64,000 nucleotides of DNA, taken from NCBI GenBank assembly GCA_965533275.1, contig CBESWG010000009.1, positions 1 to 64,000 on the forward strand, written 5' to 3'. This document shows positions 41,046-50,014 of this stretch, piece after piece. The stretch's first letter is position 1; every line of letters begins with the position of its first letter. The notes below the pieces were generated by a model, which saw only the letters and a program-made list of their open reading frames with translations, was not told where the DNA came from and did no database searches. Source of the stretch: JAUXEH01 sp965533275 (GTDB taxonomy: Bacteria > Acidobacteriota > Aminicenantia > Aminicenantales > Aminicenantaceae). A program made the translations under genes and the position numbers.

Positions 41046-43058
41046 TCACTCCTTTGCCGTGTCTGCGCCGATGTCAAGTTCGTGGCGCTTCAGCTCTTTG
41101 AGCTCGTCCCGATACTTGGCCGCTTTTTCGAACTCCAGGCGTTCCGCTGCCTCATCCATCAGGCGCTGCAGCTCCTCCATGCGCTCTTTCCTTTTCCGGG
41201 GAGAGAAGTAGATCTCCTCTTTTTCCTCTGCCACGCGGGTGTAGTCGAAGTAATCCCGTTCGTACATGCTGCTCAGCACGTCTCCAATGTTTTTCTGTAT
41301 GGACGTGGGGGTGATGTCGTGTTCCTGGTTGTAGTCCTGCTGGATCCGCCGCCGCCGCTCGGTCTCGTCGATGGCGGTTCGCATGGAATCCGTGATCCTG
41401 TCGGCGTAGAGTATGGCGCGGCCATCCACATGCCGTGCGGCTCGACCGAAGGTCTGGATGAGTGAGGTCGCGGAGCGGAGGAAACCCTCCTTGTCTGCGT
41501 CGAGGATGGCCACCAGCGAGACCTCTGGGAGGTCCAGTCCTTCTCGCAGAAGATTGATGCCGATCAGGGTATCGAAGCCTCCCTGCCGCAGGTCGCGCAG
41601 GATTTTGACCCTGTCCAGAGTGTCGATGTCGGAATGCAGGTAGCGGACCCTGAGGCCCAGGTCATGATAGTGGCGCGTGAGGTTCTCGGCCATGCGTTTT
41701 GTCAAGGTCGTCACCAGGGTGCGCTGCCCCCGGGCCGTGTTCTCAACGATCTCCGTCAGGAGGTCGTCGATCTGACCATGGGTCGGGCGCACCTCCAGTC
41801 TCGGATCTGTCAGCCCTGTCGGACGGATGACCTGTTCCGCGATCTGAGCCCCAGCTTTCTGAGTCTCATACCGGCCGGGTGTGGCTGATACATGGAGCAC
41901 TCTCCCCACACGTTCCTCGAACTCCGCAAAGTTCAGAGGGCGGTTGTCCAGGGCGGAAGGCAGGCGAAAACCATGCTGTACCAGCGTTTGTTTCCGGGAC
42001 CGATCCCCGTGGTACATTCCTCCTATCTGCGGAACCGTGACATGAGATTCGTCGATGATGGTCAGGAAATCGTTCGGGAAGTAATCCAGGAGCGTGAACG
42101 GAGGCTGGCCCGGGCTGCGCTGGCTGAGGTACAGGGAGTAGTTCTCGATCCCCGGGCACCACCCGAATTCCCTCAGCATCTCAAGATCGAAAAGAGTCCG
42201 TTCCTCGAGACGATTGGCTTCGGTGATCTTGCCCTCTCGCCTGAGCTGGGGCACTCGATCGTCCAGCTCCTGCTCGATGCCCTCAACAGAACGGTCCAGG
42301 ATATCACGCGGCGTGGCGAATAAAGATTTGGGGTAGATCAACAGCTCATCGGGTTCAGCCCGTGTCGTGCCCAGGAGGGGATCGATCAGCCGTAGCTCCG
42401 CCACCTGCCCGTGTTCCAGACGCACTCGGATGGCGCTGTCTTCGTAGGAGGGGAAAAGTTCGACGACATCCCCCCTGACACGGAATGTGTTTCGCTGGAA
42501 GCCGGTCTCACCGCGCTCGTACTGCAGCTCGGTGAATCGGGATAGCAGCTCTTTTCGCTTCAAGGGCTGGCCCCGGCTCAGGTTGAAACTCATGCGCCGA
42601 TAGGTTTCGGGAGAGCCCATGCCGTAGATGCAGGAGACCGAGGCCACGATAATAATATCCCGGCGGTGCAAGAGAGCATTGGTCGCCCTCATCCGGAGCC
42701 GGTCGATCTCTTCATTGATCGTAGCTTCCTTGGCGATGTATGTATTCGAGGCGGGGAGGAAGGCCTCCGGCTGGTAGTAGTCGTAATAGCTCACGAAGTA
42801 TTCGACGGCATTTTCAGGAAAAAAACGCTTGAATTCCTGATAGAGCTGGGCGGCCAGCGTTTTGTTATGGGATATGACCAGGACGGGCATGCCGGCCTGG
42901 GCGATGATGTTGGCCATGGTGAAGGTCTTTCCGGACCCAGTGACTCCCTTCAGGACCTGGTGGGGAAGACTTTGGTTCAGGCCGCCTACCAGCTGAGCGA
43001 TGGCATTGGTCTGATCTCCGCGGGGAGTGTACTCGGCAACGAGACGGTAGGTTTGCAT
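41046..43058 (-). CDS. uvrB: Excinuclease ABC subunit B
   Basis: A 670-residue UvrB helicase-like protein. The Walker A motif is VTGSGKTFTMANI, and conserved later motifs are DYYQPEAFLP, IDESHVTVPQIGGMYHGDRSRKQTL, and VSLVAILDADKEGFLRS. The C-terminal UVR domain binds UvrC (MDEAAERLEFEKAAKYRDELKEL). It loads onto damaged DNA after UvrA. uvrA is not in the window. The following gene is uvrC. Confidence 0.98.
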   Translation of the reverse strand: MQTYRLVAEYTPRGDQTNAIAQLVGGLNQSLPHQVLKGVTGSGKTFTMANIIAQAGMPVLVISHNKTLAAQLYQEFKRFFPENAVEYFVSYYDYYQPEAFLPASNTYIAKEATINEEIDRLRMRATNALLHRRDIIIVASVSCIYGMGSPETYRRMSFNLSRGQPLKRKELLSRFTELQYERGETGFQRNTFRVRGDVVELFPSYEDSAIRVRLEHGQVAELRLIDPLLGTTRAEPDELLIYPKSLFATPRDILDRSVEGIEQELDDRVPQLRREGKITEANRLEERTLFDLEMLREFGWCPGIENYSLYLSQRSPGQPPFTLLDYFPNDFLTIIDESHVTVPQIGGMYHGDRSRKQTLVQHGFRLPSALDNRPLNFAEFEERVGRVLHVSATPGRYETQKAGAQIAEQVIRPTGLTDPRLEVRPTHGQIDDLLTEIVENTARGQRTLVTTLTKRMAENLTRHYHDLGLRVRYLHSDIDTLDRVKILRDLRQGGFDTLIGINLLREGLDLPEVSLVAILDADKEGFLRSATSLIQTFGRAARHVDGRAILYADRITDSMRTAIDETERRRRIQQDYNQEHDITPTSIQKNIGDVLSSMYERDYFDYTRVAEEKEEIYFSPRKRKERMEELQRLMDEAAERLEFEKAAKYRDELKELKRHELDIGADTAKE

Positions 43059-43075
43059 GCCTCAGGCTGTAGCGG

Positions 43076-43465
43076 TCAAGGCCCGGGCTGGATCTTGAGG
43101 CTGCCCTTGAAAACGGCGCCCTCTGCGATGGAGATACAGCCCGCTGTGATGTCGCCGCTCACGCTGCTCTCGGCATGGAGAGTAACCTTCCCCGCTGCCT
43201 GGAGGCGGCCTTCCAGTGTGCCCTGAATATTGATGTTGTCGGCCCTGATGTCGGCCTTGACCCTGCCGGAACGTGCTATCGTTAGGTCGTTTCCTTCGAG
43301 GCTGATCCGCCCTTGGACCCGGCCCTGGATGACCATGTCGCCCTGGCCGGAGATCTCTCCCTCGAGGACCATGCTCTGGGATATGAGCGAAGCTTGTGGA
43401 GTGGGGGAGGAAGACCGAGTGGCCTCCTTGACATCGTTTCTTTTGTCTTCGCTTTTTCCGACCAT
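43076..43465 (-). CDS. Bactofilin (polymer-forming cytoskeletal protein)
   Basis: A 129-residue bactofilin. After an unstructured N-terminus (about 1-30), the body is a right-handed beta-helix with repeats such as GDMVIQGRVQGRISLEGNDL, KADIRADNINIQGTLEGRLQ and SVSGDITAGCISIAEGAVFKG. Bactofilins polymerise into filaments that organise cell shape or peptidoglycan enzymes. The start at 43465 is chosen for a GGGAG site 8 bases upstream; the longer frame to 43588 overlaps the promoter region of the next gene. It ends 17 bases before uvrB. Confidence 0.92.
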   Translation of the reverse strand: MVGKSEDKRNDVKEATRSSSPTPQASLISQSMVLEGEISGQGDMVIQGRVQGRISLEGNDLTIARSGRVKADIRADNINIQGTLEGRLQAAGKVTLHAESSVSGDITAGCISIAEGAVFKGSLKIQPGP

Positions 43466-43581
43466 GCGACTGCTCCCTTTGCCCAGAGATCTGTGCCGAT
43501 TATAGGAAGGGATCTCGATGATGTCAAATCCCTGCCTCCTCCAAGAGGCCTTCGGGAGCACGCAATGCTCCAAAAGGGTAC

Positions 43582-43633
43582 TTGACAAACGTTTGTTTGA
43601 AAACCATCTTGAAACATTAAGATCAAACGTTTG
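43582..43633 (+). promoter_or_regulatory. Promoter with two matching palindromic operators of the RND export operon
   Basis: Two palindromes, ACAAACGTTTGT (43585-43596) and CAAACGTTTG (43624-43633), share the 13-base sequence CAAACGTTTGTTT. The first overlaps a consensus -35 TTGACA at 43582-43587. They stand 26-74 bases before the outer-membrane gene start, whose operon encodes a TetR protein, the likely ligand of these sites. Confidence 0.7.
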
Positions 43634-43658
43634 TTTAATGCGGCTTCTGGAGGTTAAA

Positions 43659-44996
43659 ATGCGATCCTCAAGCTTGATATTGGGTCTGCTGCTGGTTTTT
43701 TCAGGCCTTCTCTCTGCTCAGGGCTTGTTCGAGGAGGCGACTCAGGAGAAAGAGGGCCCTATCGAGGCACTCGATCTGGGAGGATATCTCCGGAGCACGC
43801 TTTACGCGGGGCAGGCCGCATCTCCGGATGCAGGGCAGATCAAGAGCGGGTATGGCGAATTTTCCCTGAAGGCCAGAACGACTGTGGAGGATTTCGGGGG
43901 CGCCTTCGCTGAGGTGAGGTTTCGGGAAGGCATGGAATTCGAACAGAGGATCTCCCGGTTCACGCTGCGGGAGGCCTATATCGATGCATATGCTGGGAGG
44001 TTCGATATCCGTGTCGGCCACCAGATCGTGGTCTGGGGGAGAGCCGACGGCCTCAATCCAACAGATAGCATCACGCCCAGGGATATGCTGGCCCGTTCGC
44101 CTGATGAGGATGACCGCAGGTTGGCAAATTTCCTGCTTCGTACCTATTACAATGCCCCTCATGTGCGGATGGAGGGAATCTGGATCCCGTTCTACAAACC
44201 TTCGAGGATCCCCACGGAATTCATCTCCTTCCCGGAGAATGTCCTATATGGGGGGCACGATTACCCCTCGGCCAGGCTCGAGGACAGCGCGTTCGCGTTC
44301 CGGCTCAACCTGGAGCTTCCCTCCCTGGATGGCTCCCTGTCCTATTTCAATGGCCACAATCCTTCTCCAGGTATGAACGCAGAGCTGCTGCCCATAACTC
44401 CTCCCGAGGCTCCCGTTCCCATCGTGAATGCATTCCTCAAGAGCTACCGGATGCAGGTGATCGGCGCAGATTTTGCCACAACTCTAGGGAGCTTCGGGCT
44501 GAGGGGCGAGGCTGCCTATCGCTGGCCCCACGAGGACTCCAAGGCCTCGGTCTATGTTATCAATCCCGATCTGTATTATGTGCTGGGGATCGACCGGGAA
44601 TTTTCGGGAGGCCTCAGCCTGATCCTCCAATATCTGGGGCGCTACGTGACCGACTTCGAAGAACCGCGGCCGCCTCAGGATCCTGGCCTGCTTCCGCTTT
44701 TTCGGTTGGATGAAAAAAACCGCCTTTTGGCATCCCAGCAGCATGAGCTCAGCCATGCCCTCACCATGAGGATAGCCCAGAGCCTAAGGTACGAAACCCT
44801 GAACCTGGAGCTCATGGGATATGTCAACCTGACCACAGAGGAATTCTTTGTCAAGCCCAAGGTCACCTACCGCATCACCGATGCGCTCAAACTGATCGCG
44901 GGGGGGGAGTGGTATCAGGGCCCCACAGATACGCTGTTCGATCTGATGGATCCTCATCTGAGCGCCTTTTTCGGGGAGCTGAGGCTCTCGTTCTGA
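43659..44996 (+). CDS. Outer-membrane beta-barrel protein (DUF1302-like)
   Basis: A 445-residue exported protein. A signal peptide (MRSSSLILGLLLVFSGLLSAQG) precedes an amphipathic beta-rich sequence ending LSAFFGELRLSF, an aromatic C-terminus typical of outer-membrane barrels. The middle carries RWGRADGLN-type strand patterns (VVWGRADGLNPTDSITPRDM) resembling DUF1302/porin-like proteins that act with RND exporters. The start at 43659 has GGAGG 6 bases upstream. First gene of an operon with TetR, RND and a LolA-like gene; the TetR-type operators precede it. Substrate unknown. Confidence 0.8.
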   Translation: MRSSSLILGLLLVFSGLLSAQGLFEEATQEKEGPIEALDLGGYLRSTLYAGQAASPDAGQIKSGYGEFSLKARTTVEDFGGAFAEVRFREGMEFEQRISRFTLREAYIDAYAGRFDIRVGHQIVVWGRADGLNPTDSITPRDMLARSPDEDDRRLANFLLRTYYNAPHVRMEGIWIPFYKPSRIPTEFISFPENVLYGGHDYPSARLEDSAFAFRLNLELPSLDGSLSYFNGHNPSPGMNAELLPITPPEAPVPIVNAFLKSYRMQVIGADFATTLGSFGLRGEAAYRWPHEDSKASVYVINPDLYYVLGIDREFSGGLSLILQYLGRYVTDFEEPRPPQDPGLLPLFRLDEKNRLLASQQHELSHALTMRIAQSLRYETLNLELMGYVNLTTEEFFVKPKVTYRITDALKLIAGGEWYQGPTDTLFDLMDPHLSAFFGELRLSF

Positions 44997-45010
44997 TAAG
45001 GAGAAATCCG

Positions 45011-45661
45011 ATGGCCCAAAAAACAAAACCGGAAGGCGAGATGGAACCCCGTGAACGGATCCTGGCGGCCGCAGTGCCTCTCTTCGCTCAGAAGGGCTAT
45101 GCGGCCGTGGGGGTCAGGGAGATCGCGGCCGCAGGCGGCGTCAATATCTCCATGATCTCCTACTATTTCGAGGGTAAGGTTGGGATCCTCAAGGCGATCA
45201 TGGCATCATTTTTTGAAGATTACCTCAAGGTCTTCGATGTCCCCGATGCAGACAGCAAGAGCGCCGAAGACTGTGCCCGCGAGATCGTGGGCGGCTTAGT
45301 CCGATATGTGCGGGATAACCTCGACCTGGCCCTGGTGGCCTACAACGAGCTTCCCCTGGAAGTCCCCGAGATCGCCGAGATCAAGGTGGAGTGGGTCAAG
45401 CGCATGCTTAAGCGGGCCTCATGGATCCTCGTCCGGCTGGGACTGGACCCCAAGGACGGGATCCAGATCGGAGTGGTAGGCCCCACGCTGTTCTCCCTGG
45501 TGATGATGCACTTCCGCATCCGCTCCATCCAGCGCGTGGTGTTCGGGCTGCGTTTCGACGATGCCTTTTATGAGCGCTTCGTGCAAACCGCGGCCACCCT
45601 GTTCCTGGACGGGATCCATGGGATCGCGTCCCAGGACATCACGCGAGAGGAGTCCCTATGA
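45011..45661 (+). CDS. TetR-family transcriptional regulator
   Basis: A 216-residue TetR-type repressor. The N-terminal helix-turn-helix is ILAAAVPLFAQKGYAAVGVREIAAAGGVN followed by SYYFEGKVGIL, the conserved Y-Y-F-x-x-K recognition segment. The C-terminal part is a ligand-binding helical domain with no recognised subgroup. AAGGAG lies 8 bases upstream of the ATG at 45011. It lies inside the operon and probably represses it through the two palindromes at 43585-43633. Its stop overlaps the RND start by 4 bases. Confidence 0.93.
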   Translation: MAQKTKPEGEMEPRERILAAAVPLFAQKGYAAVGVREIAAAGGVNISMISYYFEGKVGILKAIMASFFEDYLKVFDVPDADSKSAEDCAREIVGGLVRYVRDNLDLALVAYNELPLEVPEIAEIKVEWVKRMLKRASWILVRLGLDPKDGIQIGVVGPTLFSLVMMHFRIRSIQRVVFGLRFDDAFYERFVQTAATLFLDGIHGIASQDITREESL

Positions 45662-47931
45662 GCAAAGTGGCCGATCGAATCATACGTTTCCGTTGGATCA
45701 TCATCCTCGGTTTCCTGGCACTGTCGCTGTTATTCGGGCGCCAGATCCCCAAGGCCCAGATCGAATCCGACATGAAATCGATGCTTCCTCCAGGCATCGA
45801 ATCGCGTATAAATACAGACACCATCGACGAGATTTTCGGCGGGACCGAGATGCTGATGATCCTGGTTCAGGCCGACGATGTCCTCGCACCGGAGACCCTG
45901 GGGCGCGTGAAGAGCCTGTCCCGCCAGCTGAAACGGATCAAGGGAGTGGACAAGGTCCTCTCCCTTTTCGAGCTGAAAAACATCAAGTCTGGGGAGGGGG
46001 CCATGGTCGTGGAGCCGGCCGTGTACCGCATCCCCAAGACACAGGAGGAACAGGAGGAACTGCGCCTGGAGATCCGAGGCAACGACATTGTGTTCGGGAG
46101 CGTGGTTTCCGAGGACTTCCAGCTCACCGCCGTCATCGCCATGCTCAAGACCGATGTCTCCGATGACTTCATCGTCACCGAAGTGAGGCAGCTGCTGGAA
46201 AAAAATCCCGGGCCGGAGGAGATCTTCCTGGGAGGGCTGCCGTATACACGCTTCGAGGTGGCGGGGAGCATCCGGAGCGACCTGAGCCGCCTGCTCCCCC
46301 TTGGACTCCTGATCATGCTGATCTTCCTCTTCCTGTGCTTTCGTCAGCTCCGCGGAGTTGTCCTGCCTTTCCTTGTGGTCGTCATGTCCATCGCATTCAC
46401 GATGGGGCTGATCTCTGTCCTGGGTTGGAAGATCCAGATTGTCACCGTACTGCTTCCCGTCATGCTGATCGCCATCGCCAATGACTATGGGATCCACCTC
46501 ATTGCTAAATACCAGGAATACAACACAGAGGGAAACACCCTATCCAGCAGGGATCTGGCCATGAACGTGTTTCTATCGCTCAGCCGCCCTGTGGTCCTGA
46601 CCGGGTTGACCAGCATCGCGGGGATGCTGTGTCTGCTGGGGCACATCATCATCCCGGCACGCGAATTGAGCGTGCTGGCCGCGATCGGCATTCTTTTCGC
46701 CCTGACGGCCAGCCTGCTCTTCATCCCGTCTGTCCTGTCTCTCCTGCCCAAGCCCAGGCCCATCCTCCAAACGGCAGGGAGTGAAGGCGGCCGGAAGCGG
46801 ATCCTCGAGCGCATCCTGGGATCTCTGGGTCGTTTTGTCTCATCCCATCCCAAGGCCATCATTGTTGTCTCCCTGATGCTTGCCATCGGGACTTCGGCGG
46901 GGATATTCTTTCTGGTCATCGACACGGACCCGGTGAACTACTATGCAGAGGACCATCCGATAGCCCGTTCTGCAGAGCTGGTCAATGAGAAACTGGGCGG
47001 GGCCCAGAACATTTCCGTGATCTATCAGGGTGACATCAAGGATCCCGGGATCATGCGGAAGATCGACGCCATGGAACAGGAACTGATGAGCTGGCCCGAT
47101 GTGGGCACTACCTCCTCCATCGCCCGGGTGTTGCGTCAGATGAGCCGTGCCCTGCACGACTCGAGTGAAGAAGGCTATGACCGTATCCCGGAGGAACGGA
47201 ATGGCGTGGCCCAGTATTTCGAGCTGTACGCCATGAGCGGCGATCCAGAGGATTTCGAGAAGATGGTGGACTTCCCCTATGAACATGCCATGGTTACCGC
47301 CCGGCTCAAGACCTCGAGTACCAAAAAACTGGATTCCATACTGGGACGGCTGAATGATCTGGTCCGGGAGGACGCGGATGTCAAACTGGTGGGTGGATTC
47401 GGAGCCATACTGCTGGAGTTGGCGATTGGCGTGGTCAACGGCCAGATCCTGTCGCTGATCCTGGCTATCCTGGTGGTCGGGGCGCTCCTCATGCTGCTCT
47501 TCCGTTCGGTGGCGGCCGGTGTCATTTCCGCGATCCCGCTGGCTCTCTCCATCGCCGTCCTGTTCGGCTTGATGGGATTCTTCAAGATCGAGCTCAATGT
47601 GGCCACGGCCATGCTGTCGTCCATCATGATCGGAGTAGGGGTGGACTATACCATCCATTTCCTGTGGCGGTACCGGGAGGAGCGCAGGCAGGGTAAGGAT
47701 CCTGCGGTCGCGGTGAAAGCAACCCTGTCTACTACCGGGCGTGGTATCATCTTCAATGCCCTCTCGGTTGTCATCGGATTTGCAGTGCTCATGAGCTCGG
47801 GCTTCCTGCCCGTACGGTTTTTTGGATTCCTGATCGTGGTGTCTATCATGTCCTGCCTGATCGGGGCCCTGATCCTGATCCCAGCCCTATGCCTGGTGCT
47901 CCGCCCGCGATTTCTGGAGCCCAATAGTTGA
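45658..47931 (+). CDS. RND-superfamily (MMPL-like) exporter
   Basis: A 757-residue exporter with the RND plan in two halves: helix, large periplasmic loop, then five to six helices, repeated. Helix TM4-like DYGIHLIAKYQEY in the first half and VDYTIHFLWRYREE in the second show the Asp/His proton-relay pattern of MMPL/HpnN-type lipid exporters (residues about 275 and 660). No partner membrane-fusion protein is present. Coupled to TetR by ATGA overlap and followed by the LolA-like gene. Lipid or lipoprotein transport is the likely cargo type, an inference from family and neighbours. Confidence 0.9.
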   Translation: MSKVADRIIRFRWIIILGFLALSLLFGRQIPKAQIESDMKSMLPPGIESRINTDTIDEIFGGTEMLMILVQADDVLAPETLGRVKSLSRQLKRIKGVDKVLSLFELKNIKSGEGAMVVEPAVYRIPKTQEEQEELRLEIRGNDIVFGSVVSEDFQLTAVIAMLKTDVSDDFIVTEVRQLLEKNPGPEEIFLGGLPYTRFEVAGSIRSDLSRLLPLGLLIMLIFLFLCFRQLRGVVLPFLVVVMSIAFTMGLISVLGWKIQIVTVLLPVMLIAIANDYGIHLIAKYQEYNTEGNTLSSRDLAMNVFLSLSRPVVLTGLTSIAGMLCLLGHIIIPARELSVLAAIGILFALTASLLFIPSVLSLLPKPRPILQTAGSEGGRKRILERILGSLGRFVSSHPKAIIVVSLMLAIGTSAGIFFLVIDTDPVNYYAEDHPIARSAELVNEKLGGAQNISVIYQGDIKDPGIMRKIDAMEQELMSWPDVGTTSSIARVLRQMSRALHDSSEEGYDRIPEERNGVAQYFELYAMSGDPEDFEKMVDFPYEHAMVTARLKTSSTKKLDSILGRLNDLVREDADVKLVGGFGAILLELAIGVVNGQILSLILAILVVGALLMLLFRSVAAGVISAIPLALSIAVLFGLMGFFKIELNVATAMLSSIMIGVGVDYTIHFLWRYREERRQGKDPAVAVKATLSTTGRGIIFNALSVVIGFAVLMSSGFLPVRFFGFLIVVSIMSCLIGALILIPALCLVLRPRFLEPNS

Positions 47932-47960
47932 GAAAGGCGAGAACGAAAAAGGAGATCGAT

Positions 47961-48764
47961 ATGCGGATAAGAACGAAGATTATTGCCTGGACAGGGATAG
48001 TACTAGCCTGTCAAATGGCCTGGGGAGACCAAGACCCGTTGCCGGCCCGGGAGATCGTGGACCGATCCTTCAAGGTCACCAAGCTGATGGGCGCCGAGAT
48101 GCTGTCCACTATGACCATCATCGATGGACGGGGCCGCGAGCGGGTCAGGGAACTCGCCTCGGTCTCCAAGCTCTATGACGATGGGGCCACAGAGAAGCGC
48201 CTGATCCGGTTCCTCGCTCCCGCGGATGTCGAGGGAACCGGCCTGTTGACTTTTGACTATGAGGGCAGGGACGATGATATGTGGCTCTTCATGCCGGCCC
48301 TGCGTAAGACGCGGCGGATCGTGAGTACCGAGAAAGCGAAGAATTTCATGGGTTCAGAGTTCACCTATGCCGACATGACGCCTCCGGTGCTGGAGGATTT
48401 TACCTACGCCCTGCTCGGTGAAAAAGAGCAGGACGGGATTGCCTGCTGGGAGATCGAGATGATCCCGGTGAACGAGGATGTTGCGGACGAGAACGGCTTT
48501 TCCAAGCGTGTCGTGCGCATAGGGAAACAGGACTTTGTGCTCCGCCATGCCTTCTATTTCGACCTGGACGGCGAGCTGCAGAAGGAGCTGGAGGTGCTGG
48601 AGATCCAGGAGGTGGATACAACGTTGCACAGATTCAGACCCACACATATGGTCATGACAAACCTCCTGAACGACAGGAAGTCTGTGCTCAAGGTGGATAA
48701 GATCGTTTTTAGTCCGGATGTTAAGGATGAGTTTTTCTCTACGCGCTATCTCGAACGCTACTAA
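47961..48764 (+). CDS. Outer-membrane lipoprotein-sorting (LolA-like) protein
   Basis: A 267-residue exported protein. A signal peptide (MRIRTKIIAWTGIVLACQMAWG) precedes a LolA-like fold: an incomplete beta-barrel with TMTIIDGRGRERVRELA, EKRLIRFLAPADVEGTGLLTFDYE, DDMWLFMPALRKTRRI, and FMGSEFTYADM. Similar proteins accompany RND/MMPL exporters and are thought to accept lipids in the periplasm. The start at 47961 has AAGGAG 6 bases upstream and gives a good signal peptide. Last gene of the operon. The cargo is unknown. Confidence 0.86.
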   Translation: MRIRTKIIAWTGIVLACQMAWGDQDPLPAREIVDRSFKVTKLMGAEMLSTMTIIDGRGRERVRELASVSKLYDDGATEKRLIRFLAPADVEGTGLLTFDYEGRDDDMWLFMPALRKTRRIVSTEKAKNFMGSEFTYADMTPPVLEDFTYALLGEKEQDGIACWEIEMIPVNEDVADENGFSKRVVRIGKQDFVLRHAFYFDLDGELQKELEVLEIQEVDTTLHRFRPTHMVMTNLLNDRKSVLKVDKIVFSPDVKDEFFSTRYLERY

Positions 48765-49074
48765 CTATTCATGAAGACTGTCGACATTTTCGAGCAAAAA
48801 TATCAAAGATCTCTACGTCGACAGTCTTCACCCTCCGGGCGAACCGATCTTGGCACATCGACTTTGTCATGGCCCAATCGCCGTAGATTACTACGGCTCA
48901 TGAGCCATTTCCTTATCGCTGCACCAACCTCGGCCCGTGAGTGATTCAATCGTGTCCCTCGTTACCCTCCGGGCGAGCCAATCTCCCGCTATCGACTTCG
49001 TTGCGTCGGACTCATAGTCGAAGGGAGGGCGGGTTGACAAAAAGGCAGGGGAGAGCTACATTCTAGGGCACGAC
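48765..49074. repeat. Intergenic region with inverted and imperfect direct repeats
   Basis: A 310-base gap without a gene. It holds a perfect 14-bp inverted repeat (48772-48785 and 48817-48830) with a 31-base centre, then two imperfect copies of a 40-base element starting ACCCTCCGGGCGA (48830 and 48964) that continue to ATCGACTT, plus short palindromes CCGTAG/CTACGG (48881-48896) and GGCTCA/TGAGCC (48895-48906), and arms TCGACT/AGTCGA near 48992-49021. This looks like a dispersed repeat or remnant of a mobile element. The first hairpin may also end the upstream operon. Confidence 0.55.
49034..49062 (+). promoter_or_regulatory. Consensus sigma-70 promoter for tRNA-Gly
   Basis: TTGACA (49034-49039), a 17-base spacer and TACATT (49057-49062) end 12 bases before the tRNA-Gly 5' end. 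The close match and position make it a strong tRNA promoter. Confidence 0.78.
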
Positions 49075-49147
49075 GCGGACATAGCTCAGTTGGTAGAGCA
49101 CGAGCTTCCCATGCTCGGGGTCGCGGGTTCGAATCCCGTTGTCCGCT
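49075..49147 (+). tRNA. tRNA-Gly (anticodon CCC)
   Basis: Acceptor arms GCGGACA and TGTCCGC pair exactly. The D arm AGCTCAGTTGGTAGAGC, anticodon stem CGAGC/GCTCG with loop TTCCCAT (anticodon CCC, reading GGG) and T arm CGGGTTCGAATCCCG are all present. The discriminator T is followed by a T run; CCA is not encoded. Confidence 0.97.
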
Positions 49148-49162
49148 TTTTTTATTTCTATC

Positions 49163-49960
49163 ATGAAAATATGGCGGTTGATCCTGGATCCGGAGCCCGG
49201 CGAGGGCTCCTGGAACATGGCCGTAGATGACTTCCTATTCCAATCCCTCGAGGCGGAGCCGGTCACCTTCCTCAGGTTCTACTCCTGGGCAGCTCCCACT
49301 GTGTCCTTGGGTTATTCACAGAAGGTGGGCAGTGTGTTGGACAGGATTTACTGTCACCGGGAAGGAATCGCCGTGGTCCGCCGGATCACGGGAGGTAAGC
49401 TGGTCCTGCATGACCGCGAAATCACATATTCAGTCTGTTCGAGCGATGCCGATACGTTCGGCAAAACACTGGCCGAATCCTACCGCCGGATCTCATCGGG
49501 CCTGATCCGGGGCCTGGAGCGAATGGGCCTGAATCCAGCCCTGGCCGGCGCGCCTCCCCCAGCATATTCCCGGGGAGATCTGCCCTGTTTCTCCTATCCT
49601 GCCAGGGACGAGATCGAGGTTGCCGGCCGTAAGATCGTGGGCAGTGCCCAGAAGAGAGTGGGCGAGAGGTTTCTGCAGCACGGATCGATCCCCCTGAAAG
49701 AAGACAACGAGCGGCTTCGGCATGTCTCTCTACTCGAAGGAAAAGGAGGAGAGCACATACGGATGCTCTCTCTCTCCCAAGCGTTGGGCAAGCCCGTAGA
49801 TTTCCGGTGGGCCGTGGAGCAAATGGCCACAGGCATGGCCGAGTACTTCGGTGTCACGCTGGAACCCATGACGTTCTCGCCGGAAATGAAGGAGGCCATC
49901 ACCAGGCTCCAGCGGGACCGGCACCAGAATCCCAATTGGATCTGGGGTGCGTCCCGCTAG
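49163..49960 (+). CDS. Lipoate-protein ligase A family protein
   Basis: A 265-residue LplA/LipM-type protein, which attaches lipoate or octanoate to lipoyl domains. The N-terminal MKIWRLILDPEPGEGSWNMAVDDFL is the family start, and VVRRITGGKLVLHDREITYSV carries the RRxxGG-like lipoyl-AMP motif. KIVGSAQKRVGERFLQHGSIP contains the conserved lysine of the family. It begins 15 bases after tRNA-Gly and has no clear ribosome site. The lipoyl domain of the E2 at 24352-25578 is a likely substrate. No lipoyl synthase is in the window, so salvage or octanoyl transfer is undecided. Confidence 0.9.
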   Translation: MKIWRLILDPEPGEGSWNMAVDDFLFQSLEAEPVTFLRFYSWAAPTVSLGYSQKVGSVLDRIYCHREGIAVVRRITGGKLVLHDREITYSVCSSDADTFGKTLAESYRRISSGLIRGLERMGLNPALAGAPPPAYSRGDLPCFSYPARDEIEVAGRKIVGSAQKRVGERFLQHGSIPLKEDNERLRHVSLLEGKGGEHIRMLSLSQALGKPVDFRWAVEQMATGMAEYFGVTLEPMTFSPEMKEAITRLQRDRHQNPNWIWGASR

Positions 49961-50014
49961 GTTGATTTTTTGCGACGCAGGTGTTAGCATTTTCCTTGGT
50001 TCAAGGATGTCAAA

